From contig RPFO01000485.1 in the NCBI GenBank assembly GCA_009746045.1, forward strand, positions 168,883-232,882: a stretch of DNA of 64,000 nucleotides, written 5' to 3'. A program made the translations under genes and the position numbers. Source of the DNA: Mesostigma viride. Its lineage: Eukaryota > Streptophyta > Mesostigmatophyceae > Mesostigmatales > Mesostigmataceae. Shown here in pieces: positions 20,885-31,269 of this stretch (position 1 is its first letter; each line of letters starts with the position of its first letter). The notes beneath the pieces are model-generated. The model had not been told where the DNA came from, did not search any database, and saw only the letters and a program-made list of their open reading frames with translations.

Positions 20885-22135
20885 TACGATACGCAAAGTT
20901 CAGGTGTTCAGGTGAAGCCGTGAAGACGTGGTGAAGACAGGTGAAGACGCGGTGAAGACGTGAAGACGTGAAGACGTGAAGACGTGAAGACGTGAAGACG
21001 TGAAGACACGATACGGCAAGTTCAGGTGAAGTTCAGGTGTTCAGGTGAAGCCGTGAAGACGTGAAGCCGTGAAGCCGTGAAGACGTGGTGAAGACAGGTG
21101 AAGACGCGGTGAAGACGTGAAGACGTGAAGACGTGAAGACGTGAAGACGTGAAGACACGATACGGCAAGTTCAGGTGAAGTTCAGGTGTTCAGGTGAAGC
21201 CGTGAAGACGTGAAGCCGTGAAGCCGTGAAGACGTGGTGAAGACAGGTGAAGACGCGGTGAAGACGTGAAGACGTGAAGACGTGAAGACGTGAAGACGTG
21301 AAGACACGATACGGCAAGTTCAGGTGAAGTTCAGGTGTTCAGGTGAAGCCGTGAAGCCGTGAAGACGTGAAGCCGTGAAGACGTGGTGAAGACAGGTGAA
21401 GACGCGGTGAAGACGTGAAGACGTGAAGACGTGAAGACGTGAAGACACGATACGGCAAGTTCAGGTGAAGTTCAGGTGTTCAGGTGAAGCCGTGAAGACG
21501 TGAAGCCGTGAAGCCGTGAAGACGTGGTGAAGACAGGTGAAGACGCGGTGAAGACGTGAAGACGTGAAGACGTGAAGACGTGAAGACGTGAAGACACGAT
21601 ACGGCAAGTTCAGGTGAAGTTCAGGTGTTCAGGTGAAGCCGTGAAGACGTGAAGACGTGAAGACGTGAAGACGTGGTGAAGACAGGTGAAGACGCGGTGA
21701 AGACGTGAAGACGTGAAGACGTGAAGACGTGAAGACACGATACGGCAAGTTCAGGTGAAGTTCAGGTGTTCAGGTGAAGCCGTGAAGACGTGAAGCCGTG
21801 AAGCCGTGAAGACGTGGTGAAGACAGGTGAAGACGCGGTGAAGACGTGAAGACGTGAAGACGTGAAGACGTGAAGACGTGAAGACACGATACGGCAAGTT
21901 CAGGTGAAGTTCAGGTGTTCAGGTGAAGCCGTGAAGACGTGAAGACGCGAAGACGTGAAGACGTGGTGAAGACAGGTGAAGACGCGGTGAAGACGTGAAG
22001 ACGTGAAGACGTGCATGCAAGGTATCAAAGATACGATACGCCGCAAGTTCAGGTGAAGTCGTGAAGACGTGAAGACGTGAAGACGTGAAGACGTGAAGAC
22101 GTGAAGACGTGAAGACGTGAAGACCAGGACTGACA
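20885..22135. repeat. Satellite built on GTGAAGACG with ~140-149 bp higher-order repeat
   Basis: Nine-base unit GTGAAGACG. A distinctive ACACGATACGGCAAGTTC segment recurs at about 21005, 21154, 21303, 21443, 21592, 21732 and 21881. Spacings are 149 or 140, differing by exactly one 9-base unit. Confidence 0.93.
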
Positions 22136-22199
22136 CGTGAAGACTGGGACGTGAAGGCAAGTTGCAGCACTCGGCCGCTGCAGTCGCACGCAGGTAGAA

Positions 22200-22530
22200 A
22201 CGAGTATTGCTGCTTGAATCTGTCAAGACCCCATCGAATGTAAAACAGGTTTTTCGTAAAGAAATCCGATTTGTGGGCGGGCTTTACATATTGCTTCTGT
22301 CCAAGCACTACCGGATGTAAAACAGTATACTTCTTGAAGAAATAAGTTGGGGCTTTGTTGGGCGTCACATTTGACCGGTGGGCGGAGTTTCCTGCTTCTG
22401 TGAAGGCGCCATCGAATGTAGATCAGTAGATTTTCTAAAGAAATCTGAGTTGTGGGCGGGGCCTTTATTGCTTGTGTCCATCCACCACCGGATGTAGAAC
22501 AGTAGACTTATTGAAGGTGAATCACGATAC
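22200..22530. repeat. ~100-bp degenerate tandem repeat
   Basis: Three to four diverged units containing GTGGGCGG, CTTCTGTC and CATCGAATGTA/ACCGGATGTA followed by ACAGTA. Confidence 0.6.
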
Positions 22531-22657
22531 AACAGCTGTAGTTGACAACATCATGACCGGCACATCTTTCCCCCACCGCTGCTCAACCCGGTCCCCCCCA
22601 AACTCCTCCACACTTGCCCACCTTTCCACCCTCCTCCACGGCCCGTTGTGTTTGCAG

Positions 22658-23433
22658 GCGTCGGCACAAAGGGAGGAGGCCGTGCGAGCCGGGAAACTCA
22701 CGGTATGGTTTGATTTCTAGTTTTGTATTAGGACCCTAGGGTAGCTATGTTATATAGGCATGTCTGACAGCATAGCTCACCATTTCATTACCATGGGATG
22801 CTGAGCATACCATTTCCAGAGAGGTAAGTCAGTCACTCTTCGCAGTTGACAAGTCAGAGAAAGCAATCAAGTGCAGCGTTCACAACTCTTGCCGCTCGTA
22901 ACCTTTTGTCTGCCCTGTTTGGCAGCTCCCTGTCTTTGCTTTCTCTCGTATTTCTTTCTTTTGTCTCTTTTCTACATCTTTCTTTGCTAATTCTTGAATA
23001 TATGATGCTATTGTAGCATCCTTCTAGCGCGGATCGCTCTTAATATCCTTCTCGCGCACGTTTCCTCGCTTTTTCTCATGTAAGAGCGTCTTCCCTGCCC
23101 ATGCAGCGTGTACCTGGTGTGTGTGGCTCTGCCTTGCCAATCACAACTGACCGACATGCTGGTCAGGCACTGCAGGTCGTTGCCCTTGCGTGTGTGAACC
23201 TGCTGTTTTGGCTGTTCCCATGGCCGCTGCGTGTGTCCGTGAATGATACCATGGGAGGGAGACTTCTCCCATGGGTCCCCTTCGCTGACACTCGTGATGT
23301 AGGTTCGCGTCGACTTGTTTCTCTCACTGTGCCCATATTGGCCTCGCACGGCTTTGTCTCTCATTCCTTGTTTGCATGCGGCGGCGTGTAGACCATCATC
23401 TTCATCCGAGACCGCAACAGCAAGGGCCAGGAG
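22658..23433 (+). pseudogene. CFAP299: Captured fragment of a CFAP299 (C4orf22-like) gene: two exons and one intron
   Basis: Exon 22658-22702 (45 nt) encodes REEAVRAGKLT at its end. A GT-AG intron of 689 bp (22703-23391) separates it in phase 0 from exon 23392-23433 (42 nt) encoding TIIFIRDRNSKGQE. Joined, the 29 residues resemble the conserved REE..RSGKLS.VIFIRDRNSHGQE segment of cilia- and flagella-associated protein 299, known from flagellated eukaryotes. An acceptor-like TTTGCAG precedes the first exon and a GTGAGT donor follows the second. The next expected exon (ISGYIDYAHRL) is not seen, so only a genomic piece was captured, with introns, at DNA level. Recognition is from memory of the family. 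Confidence 0.7.
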
Positions 23434-23619
23434 GTGAGTAATTGCTGAGGGCATGGCTCCTATCCCTTGATGAGTCTAGCGCCATGTACCACCCTCTATG
23501 CCTGCATATAGGTGACGCATTGAAAATGCAAGCATCTTACTAGAAGTAGCACGGGCCTCCGAGGTGAGATTCTGCGCAGGCCTCATGATCCCAATGGACC
23601 TGCGAAGCGCATGGCGCGC

Positions 23620-24600
23620 ATGGGCGGCCGGCCGGCGCAGCTGGCATGCGGCGGGGCGGGGCTGTCGACGGGCGGCGGGGCAGGGCCGTCGGCGCGCGGG
23701 GGCCAGCGGCGCTGCCGGTGCGCGCGGGCGGCGGGCCGGCGCACCTGGCATGCGGCGGGGCAGGGCTGTCGACGGGCGGCGGGGCGGGGCAGTCGACGGG
23801 CGGCGGGGCAGGGCCAGCGGCGCTGCCGGCGCGCGTGGGCAGCGGGCCGGCGCAGCTGGCATGCGGCGGGGCGGGGCTGTCGACGGGCGTCGGGGCAGGG
23901 CTGTTGACGGGCGGCGGGGCAGGGCCGTCGGCGCGCGGGGGGCCAGCGGCGCTGCCGGCGCGCGCGGGCGGCGGGCCGGCGCACCTGGCATGCGGTGGGT
24001 CGGGGCTGTCGACGGGCGGCGGGGCGGGGCAGTCGACGGGCGGCGGGGCAGGGCCGTCAGCGCGCGGGGGGCCAGCGGCGCTGCCGGCGCGCGTGGGCGG
24101 CGGGCCGGCGCAGCTGGCATGCGGCGGGGCGGGGCAGTCGACAGGCGGCGGGGCGGGGCAGCCGGTGCGCGGCGGGGCGGCGCCGTCGGCGGGCGGCGAG
24201 GTGGCGCAGCCAGCGCGCAGCGAGGTGGCAGCGGCGGCGCAGCCTGCATGCGGCGGGGCAGGGCTGTCGACGGGCGGCGGGGCGGGGCAGTCGACGGGCG
24301 GCGGGGCAGGGCCGTCGGCGCGCGGGGGGCCAGCGGCGCTGCCGGCGCGCATGGGCGGCGGGCCGGCGCAGCTGGCATGCGGCGGGGCGGGGCTGTCAAC
24401 GGGCGGCGGGGCAGGGCCGTCGGCGCGCGGGGGCCAACGGCGCTGCCGGCGCGCGTGGGCGGCGGGCCGGCGCAGCTGGCATGCGGCGGGGCGGGGCAGC
24501 CTGTCGACGGGCTACGGGGCGGGGCAGCCGGCGCGCGGCGGGCCGGCGGCGCAGCCGGCGGGCGGCGGAGCGGCGGAGCGGCGGAGCGGCACAGCCGGTG
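23620..24600. repeat. GC-rich degenerate repeat (GGCGGCGGGGCGGGGC family)
   Basis: About 1 kb of imperfect repeats mixing CTGTCGACGGGCGGCGGGGC, GGCGCTGCCGGCGCGC and GCGCAGCTGGCATGCGGC, with blocks repeating at about 120-240 bp. Several frames are open because of composition. Sequence could be spacer or an expanded intron upstream of the next gene. Confidence 0.85.
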
Positions 24601-24621
24601 CCTGAAAAACGCGGTCGCTCA

Positions 24622-26152
24622 ATGAAGGTGCACCACGCCGTCTTCTTCCAGGTACAGGGCAACACAGAGACCTGGTTGTCCTACCGGACCACGGAGTCCC
24701 AAAAGACGCCGTGGCAGCCCGCGGGGACTCGACAGGAAGGCGCGCCACGGTGCGGGAAGGCGATGACACAGCCATACAGGTTTGATGCGGAGGGGCGGCC
24801 GCTGTTTGGCGTCCGACTTGTGGATCCAGACCGCATTCCGATGTTGCAGGACACCCCAGCCTTCGCACCATTGAACATGGAGTTTCTGGGGAAGGAGCTG
24901 GAGTCGATCAAAACAAGGGTCGAGAAGTTGCCCCATGGCATCTGGCAGTGGTACTTTCCGCCCGACACCATCAAGCCAAACAAGGCCTTTTTTCGCAAGT
25001 CAAGTCCCACATGCCCCTGAGGAGGTGCCTGAGGAGTGGCGCCCTTTGCCGTGGCCATCTCGCGCGGACATCTCCGCCCTGCGTGAGCACGATGCAGCGC
25101 CTGAACCACCACCGACGCAAGAAGAGCACTTCATGGCGTTGGTCGACGCAGAGGCGGTGCGCGTCACCCCGCTGGTAGACCGAGTTCGTCATGATGGCCA
25201 CACACAGCAGGAATGGGCGGCAGAAGACAGGGCCATGGCAGCCAAGGTCGCTTACTTGAAGCGCATGCAAGGCGTTGAGAAAGGCTCCGCTGTTCTATAC
25301 TGGCACCCTTCAGCTGGTATTCTCTGCAACTCGAAGCTCACGTGGACTCCAGTCCTCGTTGGCATCATCAAGGAGGTGGTTGCGAAGGAGGATGGCGGCC
25401 AACCTTCTATTGAGCTCTTTGTATACCGCGCTAAGCATTTGCATGACACGTGGCACCCGTGGAATACAGACATTGCGCAATGGCCCCATCCGCCAACCAC
25501 TGCGGCGCACACGGTGATCATCACCGCCTCAGACCTCGTCTTGACACAAGTGGTGGGCAAGCGAGGTCAGCCGCCCCATGGAGTCTCCTTGGGTGCGAAC
25601 GAAAAGCTCACCAAGGAGTGCCTAAAGGCGCTGAAGGAGGTGCCCTATGACGCGGAACACCCGGTCGTGAAGTGGCAAGATGCTGAATGCTCGAAGGGCA
25701 TCGTCGGCATGGCGAAGGCATGCTGGGAAGGCGTAACGCTGCAGGTCAAGAGTGGCAGCCGCAACCTCGTAGGGCAAGTCGTGTGTCATTGGGCGTCGGA
25801 GCGTGTGACATCCGCGGACGGTCGCACCGAAAGCCGGGACGGCAGGTACCATGGTCGTGTCGCTGTTGTCGACACGCAAAACGACATGGTAGCCATGTAC
25901 TGGGGTGCCCGTTGGGAGGAGGACGCGGTTTCTTGCGTGCCTCTCCACGAGCTGGAGGCACAGATCTGCGGGTGCCCCGGTGTGGTCGTCCCTGCGTTGC
26001 AAGCGCCGGATATCACCCTGGCCGAGGCTCGATTGCGCGAGATGGTTCCACCCAGCGACGTTGTGGCGGAGAACAACAACGCAGGCGCCTCCCGGCGTCG
26101 GAAGCGAGCGCTCATCCTTGCCGATGACGATGACGACGACGACGACTGCTGA
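24622..26152 (+). CDS. Unknown nuclear-type protein, one probable frameshift
   Basis: Starts MKVHHAVFFQVQGNTETW and runs in one frame to a stop at 25020; from about 24990 the protein-like sequence continues in the next frame to 26152. The shift falls near a T6 run (24988-24993), so it may be decay or a read error. Combined length is about 510 residues. The middle part is well mixed and globular-looking (HDTWHPWNTDIAQW, SAVLYWHPSAGIL, VAMYWGARWEEDAVSC). The C-terminus has a basic cluster RRRKR followed by a run of eight Asp, suggesting a nuclear protein. I do not recognise the family. Codon use is GC-rich and host-like; it is either another captured gene or the G-encoded protein. Upstream exons may exist. 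Confidence 0.55.
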
Positions 26153-26154
26153 AG

Positions 26155-26600
26155 CGCAAGCAGCGTTGTTGTCATTGAGCTGCTCATGTGCTGCTGCTGC
26201 TGCTGTGCTGCCATGCTATTGCTGCTGCATTGCTGCCGTGCTGCTGCTGTGCTATTGTGCTGATGTGTTGCTGCATTGCTGCCGTGCCGCTGATGTATTG
26301 CTGTCGTGCTGCTGTGTTGATGCACTGCTGCATTGCTGCCGTGCTGCTGAGCTAGTACTGCCTATTAGTGAATTTCCTATCAATGGACTATAGTCCACTG
26401 ATAGGAAATTCAGGAATCGGCATACTAAGTTGCTGCTGCGCTGACTTGTGCTCCTGCTATGCGGCCGTGTTGATGTGCTACAGTTGTGCTGCTGCTGTGC
26501 TACGGTCATGCTGCTGCTGTGTTGCTGGGCTGATGTGTTGTTGCATTGATGTAGTGGCTATTGTTCCGCTACTACAATTTGCTACTGATGCCGCTGCTGG
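26155..26600. repeat. CTG-rich low-complexity tract with a 42-bp palindrome
   Basis: Irregular GCTGCT/GTGCTG/CATTGCTGC repeats downstream of the unknown gene. At 26370-26411 is a near-perfect 42-bp palindrome (GAATTTCCTATCA...TGATAGGAAATTC, two mismatched positions) centred on CTATAG. Confidence 0.8.
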
Positions 26601-27503
26601 TGCTTTTTTGCATGTCAGTGCCCGCTATGTTCACACCACTGTTGCCGCGGTTGGTATCGCGTGATTTCCACCGGTTGTGCGTTGACATGTGTTACTCATG
26701 CATTTGCCCCTATATTTGGTAGCACGCGGTTTCGCGTTAGTTAGGTGCAGACAGCTGCATGTAGACAAACATCTTGTTTAAGTCGGTCAATTAACTGTTC
26801 TTGACGCATCATGGTCCAAGTCGACCGACCTGTAGGGACCAGTAGAGCAATTGTCTAGGAGAAAGAGCGTGATCGCTGCAGAAGCCGCGTGGCAGCCGTG
26901 GCTGTACCTGTAGTACGACCTGCATATATATGGATACTGTTTTCACCTTTGCGGAGTGTCTGATCAGAATATATGGATACTGTATTTGGATACTGGGTTG
27001 TTTATCAATTCTGGTTTTAATTTATTTAGTGTACCTGGTGTTGGCATGCCAACTCAGTGCTAAACTACTTTATGCACAATGATGCAACTTGATGCTATAG
27101 TGACGTGCCACGATGTAACTTTATTAACTTCACCATTAGTCATGGGGTCAATAGGATTGCTCATTATGCCATGTTAACATGAACCATGGGTTACGTAATA
27201 GTGAAAACAGTAATCATGATGCTCCACTTGAAGTCTCCAACATGGTCATGTTTGGAATTTTATTGATCATATTCACAATATATGAAAAGAGACAACAAAC
27301 GTGGAAGCATGGCACGCCGAGGCCGATAATATATGTGTGAAATATGAAAAGAGACAACATCTTTGGCAAGCATGATCATATCATGCTTGCCAAACATATG
27401 AATGATATCAGAAACATATGGATGATCAGAATATGAATGATATTGACCATGTCCAGAAACCATGTTTGCCAATGGTGCATTTAGGATACATTTGAAGCCG
27501 TGC
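26601..27503. other. Element G right sub-terminal region with strong hairpin
   Basis: No gene. A perfect 15-bp-arm hairpin with a 3-base loop lies at 27362-27394 (TTTGGCAAGCATGAT, loop CAT). AATATGAAAAGAGACAACA occurs twice (27276, 27341). The last 60 bases can form a second hairpin with the terminal repeat. Confidence 0.6.
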
Positions 27504-27532
27504 AAATGTATCCTAATCCGGTAAAACCACCC

Positions 27533-28069
27533 TGTCATGGTGAGGCCATGCAGACTGCTGGCGCCTGTACGTCCCGGAGATATGTCGAGCGGCTCTGCTC
27601 CATGAGCTCCATGACTCTCTCGCCGGTGGCCACCAAGGGATCCACCGCTTGCTGCCACGGGCCCGAAAGAACTTCTACTGGCCAGGCATGCGAGAGTACA
27701 TTGAGACGTACGTGCGCGAGTGGCCATCATGTCAGATCATGAAGTCCCGCAATACGGGCTCACAGGCGGTCCCCCAGACCCTACCAGACCCAGTGGGCCC
27801 TTGGGATTCTCTGATGATGGATTTTGTTGGCCCCTTCCGGAAGACCAAGAATGGCAACAGCATGATTCTGGTTTTCCTGGACCGCTTGACGCGCATGTGT
27901 CACCTGGCACCATGTCCGGCCGAGCTCACGGCCGAGGCTTGTGCTAAGCTATACCTTAACCACGTGTTCAGGTACCACAGACTCAGCCGGCAATTCATAT
28001 CGGACCGACACAAGCTGTACGTTCACGGCCCGCTTCTGGCAGGAGTTCTTTGAATGCCTGGGCACCAAG
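27533..28069 (+). pseudogene. Ty3-2 integrase N-terminal zinc module and core start
   Basis: Resumes Ty3-2: WRLYVPEICRAALLHELHD (about 27549-27605), HQGIHRLL, FYWPGMREYIETYVREW and CQIMKSRN form the H2C2-type module. Next come LMMDFVGPFRKT with the first catalytic Asp (about 27815), DRLTRMCHLAPCPAEL and SRQFISD(R)HKL with the second Asp. The frame is intact over 134 codons (27649-28053) with small indels on either side. It is cut at CCAAG by Copia-C; the next codons are at 38501. Confidence 0.87.
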
Positions 28070-28819
28070 AGTTAACGCCAAGCGCATTGGCATGATCCTG
28101 ATTCGGCATATCTCTGCGATTCCAGCGACACCGGAACGAGGTCATTCCGACAAGTATCAAGAAAGTTATGGCGTTCCGACTTCCCGGTCGCGCGCGAGCG
28201 CGAGCCGGCTGTTCTTCTAAGTCGCGCGTGAATATGTGCCGACGGCATATGGGGTCGACAGTAATTCCTGGGCTGACAGGAATTAGGTGCTGAACCTACG
28301 ACGGTATTGGATTAATACGTCGTACGCAGGAAATAGGAACCTTAACCTGTGGTCTGTTGGTACCGCAGGCTTAGTCCTGGACTATTGGGTGCAGACGCAA
28401 TAATCACTGTGGACTGTACAGTCATTCACGCCTTAAGTTGGGTTGGCTTAAGTTGGGTTCACGCCTTAAGTTGGGTCGCAGTTGGCTGCATGGCGAACCC
28501 AACTTAAGGCTGTTGGCTGTACTAGCAAAAACCCAACTTAAGGCGTGAACTGGCTTCTAGCGCGGTGTGGCACTGTGTTTTGACTGCCGCGACTTGTGGG
28601 TGGTCGCCAGCCCGCGCCACCCAGCCCACCCAACACTTGTAACCTAGAATTCACTGCGGATCTTGGTTATTTGGTTGCTGATTATGTCATCATTGTCGGT
28701 ATGTGTGCAATCCCGTGGGAGGCACGCCAGACAGCTCCCGGCCCCTAGGGCAGCGTGCGGCTGTCTAGATAGATGTTGTAGTTAGAATGCTGTTAGATAG
28801 ATGTAGTATGTAGCCGATG

Positions 28820-29100
28820 TAGATAGATTAGACCGGTAGGACTGTTTGCACCCATCCATCCATCCATCCGGCGGGGTTATTAATGCTCCGTGACTCCCCA
28901 ACGGGAGCACGAGTCTAATTAATGAATTAATTGATTGATTGATTGATTATAATAAATACAATACCGACAATTAATAAATTACTCAGACTCGTGCTCCCGT
29001 TGGGGAGTCCGTCACGCAGCATTAACCCCGATGATCAATAGACGGATGGATGGTCGATGGGTACACGCAATCCTACCGGTCTTTCAATTTAGCCAAGCTC
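28820..29100. repeat. Inverted pair of retroposon 3' ends with (TTGA)n
   Basis: Arms of about 100 bp carrying GACCGGTAGGA, CATCCATCC and CTCCCCAACGGGAGCACGAGTCT face each other around an ATTGATTGATTG tract. The short CCAACGGGAG motif recurs near 29355 and 29845, suggesting several truncated copies of one LINE-type 3' end. Confidence 0.6.
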
Positions 29101-29399
29101 TGCCTATGCAGAGAGATACTCTCTGCTGAGAAGCCATGCCCTAGGCATTGTTTAGATGATCTTCCACCCTCTGTCCGCACCTCAGCCAGCAGAGTGAGGT
29201 GCTGGAATACGTAGTGGTCCCGGTGCACTTTTTGCACCCAGAGCAAGTGTAGTTTACATCCCGGCCTAGACCCTTGCAGGAAGTAGCCCAGAATGTATTA
29301 AGAGCCATATCAAGGAGCCATATGCCCGTTCTGAAGGATATTTGCTGCATGTACTCCCAACGGAGATTTATTACAATTTAATTTAAATTTACTGGTCTA

Positions 29400-30450
29400 T
29401 TCTATCTAAGTACAAACAATCCTACTCTATCTATTGTGCCCCAGACCCTAATAGGGGTCTTTGCCTAGCATGCTTCTCGCGTTTGCAAACACGTACGCGG
29501 CTTCCCCACTGGAGGGGGTCGCGGTTGTCCTCTATAACCTGAGCCCACTTGGCCTTGTCCATCATCTTTTTCCAAATCATGGAGAGGCCTCATAGGCCCC
29601 CCATGTCCTCTTCTAGCTGCTCTTTGAAAGTGCGGGCCTTGCAGCGGCGTCTAGCATTGCTGGGCCCGTCCCACGTGACTGAGGAGGTGCATGCCTGCCA
29701 GGCTGAGTAGGTCGCAGCCCTGCGGAGGGGCCACGTGATGTGTCTACCTGGTTGGTGCGAGCTAAGTGCCCTACTACCAACTGCAGGCGCCGCTGCTGGA
29801 TGGTGATGCCTAACTAGTGGCATAAAACTAAATTATAACATGACTCCGTTGGGAGATCATGTAGCACATATTCCCTAGCTTGCTGGATGGATGGAGCTGG
29901 GCAGAGCCGTGAAACCGAACTAATCTAACTCTAAGCTAATCTAATCTAGAAAACCCTACCTATTCTACTCAGCAAAGCGCCCCTTCCGCTTGGGGGGAGG
30001 GGGCTTGCCCACAGGGGCGGGCGTATGATGAGCCTGGACAATGGTCTTCCACCTCTTCTGGACACTAGTGGCATGCCTAGAGGTACAATTAAGTCCTCCT
30101 TGCGGACGAGAGCAGCATTATTAAGCCCACAAACACGGAAAATTGACCGCGGCGTGTTGGTGACCGTGTCGTCCAGCTTTTTGGCAAGGTTGGCTGTGAG
30201 GGTCCACGTCTCGGCCCCATATGTGAGAACAGGAAGGACCAGGACCTTAAACCGGTCCTGTTTCTCTATCTTGCCCAAGGGCTAGCTTGCGCCACAGGGC
30301 CCTGTATTGGCGTAAAGCGTGCCAGGCGAGGGAGATACGGTGCATGGTCCACGTCGGCCTAGCTCGCAGCTGGGGAGTACTGAAGATACCCAACAACTTG
30401 ACGCGGTAGCCGGTATTGTATATATGGGCAAACGGCTTCGGTCATGATGC
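29400..30450 (-). pseudogene. LINE (non-LTR) reverse transcriptase C-terminal fragment
   Basis: A 110-codon frame (29946-30278) starts GKIEKQDRFKVLVLPVLTYGAETWTL. The VLTYGAETWTL motif with the following Lys/Leu-rich helix is typical of the region after the RT palm and thumb in non-LTR elements. Downstream frames read TFKEQLEEDMGGL and, in another frame, MIWKKMMDKAKWAQVIEDNRD, as found at LINE C-termini. Several frameshifts and no catalytic FADD motif in the remaining part: 5'-truncated and dead. It lies inside TIR element K. Confidence 0.72.
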
Positions 30451-30515
30451 AGTCGGTTCAATTTAGGCGTTCGTCACATTTGAACCCATCATAAATGCGA
30501 CCCAACAACTAAGTA

Positions 30516-30692
30516 ATGGCCGACAAAACTGATGGTAAGGCCACATGGAACGAACTGTTTTCGGGCAACGGGGCAACGTCCAACAAAAAGCAGAAGCGAG
30601 ACACCACAGGCGAGAAGGCGGGTGGCAGGGGCAAGCAAGCTCTCAAACCAGCAACACAACCTGAACACAGCACTATTTACGATGACTCATAA
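30516..30692 (+). CDS. Short basic ORF in element K (58 codons)
   Basis: Starts MADKTDGKATWNELFSG and contains a Lys/Arg/Gly-rich stretch NKKQKRDTTGEKAGGRGK resembling a nuclear localisation signal; ends IYDDS. Too short to classify. It may be the start of a truncated transposase or LINE ORF1, or chance. Confidence 0.3.
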   Translation: MADKTDGKATWNELFSGNGATSNKKQKRDTTGEKAGGRGKQALKPATQPEHSTIYDDS

Positions 30693-31269
30693 ATGAACGC
30701 GCATGCCCTATGTAGCACACCAAGTTAGGCAGGTTTGGCTAGCACTCCAGTACCGTGCTGTGTGGGGCTTCACCTGCCTACAGCCGGTTTGATGACTTGC
30801 ATCCAAGTTTCGACCCGAAATACGACCTTAGGGGTGATTTCTTTAGTGCAGTTCGATCGGCCTTCACGAGAGCTATCAAAAGACACCCTAAAGTCCATCA
30901 GCAGGGCGGGGGGTCGCAAGTTATGGTAACATCTTAAGTTGGGTTCACGCCTTAAGTTGGGTTGACCCGAAGAAACCCTCGAACCCAACTTAAGGCGTGA
31001 ATGACTGTACTCTGTGGTCACTGTGCCTGTATGGCAGACCTACTGTATAGGATCTGGACGCTGTACAGGTTGTTAGTACTGTACCGGGGGTGTTAATACT
31101 GAGCAGGCCTACGAGGCTGCTCAGGCCTAGCAAAGCACAGTGCACAAGTATATAAAGAATAGGCCAGTGCCAACTGGTTAGATCTCTTGCGAGCCCGTCT
31201 CACGTGTGTTGCCTTGACTTGGCAAACTCGTGTCTAAGCACTCACGTGCACGAGTGCTGTAAGCCTATA

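Larger units (their letters stand above)
17733..27532. mobile_element. Element G: 9.8-kb TIR element with captured host sequence
   Basis: Perfect 29-bp inverted ends starting GGGTGGTTTTACC (17733-17761) and ending GGTAAAACCACCC (27504-27532), with Ty3-2 coding on both sides and possible 3-bp target duplication TGT (17730-17732, 27533-27535). Sub-terminal copies of TAGGATACATTTGA occur at both ends in the same orientation (17770, 27481), and the right end can fold back on itself. Contents: long minisatellites, a polyglutamine frame, CFAP299 exons, GC-rich repeats and an unknown gene. No transposase was recognised, so the superfamily is unknown. Confidence 0.75.
28420..31006. mobile_element. 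TIR element K (2.6 kb) carrying LINE debris
   Basis: Perfect 25-bp inverted ends, AGTCATTCACGCC... and ...GGCGTGAATGACT. Target duplication GTAC (28416-28419, 31007-31010), possibly up to eight bases GACTGTAC. The end motif CTTAAGTTGGGTT is repeated several times in both orientations within the first 140 bp and last 80 bp. No transposase recognised. The interior contains LINE fragments and a short basic ORF. It inserted into the Copia-C 5' LTR. Confidence 0.72.

Noticed and set aside
20885-22135. CRISPR-like direct repeats
   Set aside because: Units are 9 bp with no unique spacers, in a eukaryotic transposon context; a satellite, not CRISPR.
23101-23391. Coding ORF of 96 codons in the CFAP299 intron
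   Set aside because: It lies fully between the two exons, runs into the acceptor site and has no recognisable domain.
23476-24600. Ala/Pro/Arg and Gly-rich frames on both strands
   Set aside because: Composition artefact of the GC-rich repeat; all frames look alike and none has domain features.
17733-27532. Helitron or Polinton for element G
   Set aside because: Perfect TIRs argue against Helitron, and no Polinton proteins (PolB, integrase, capsid) are present.
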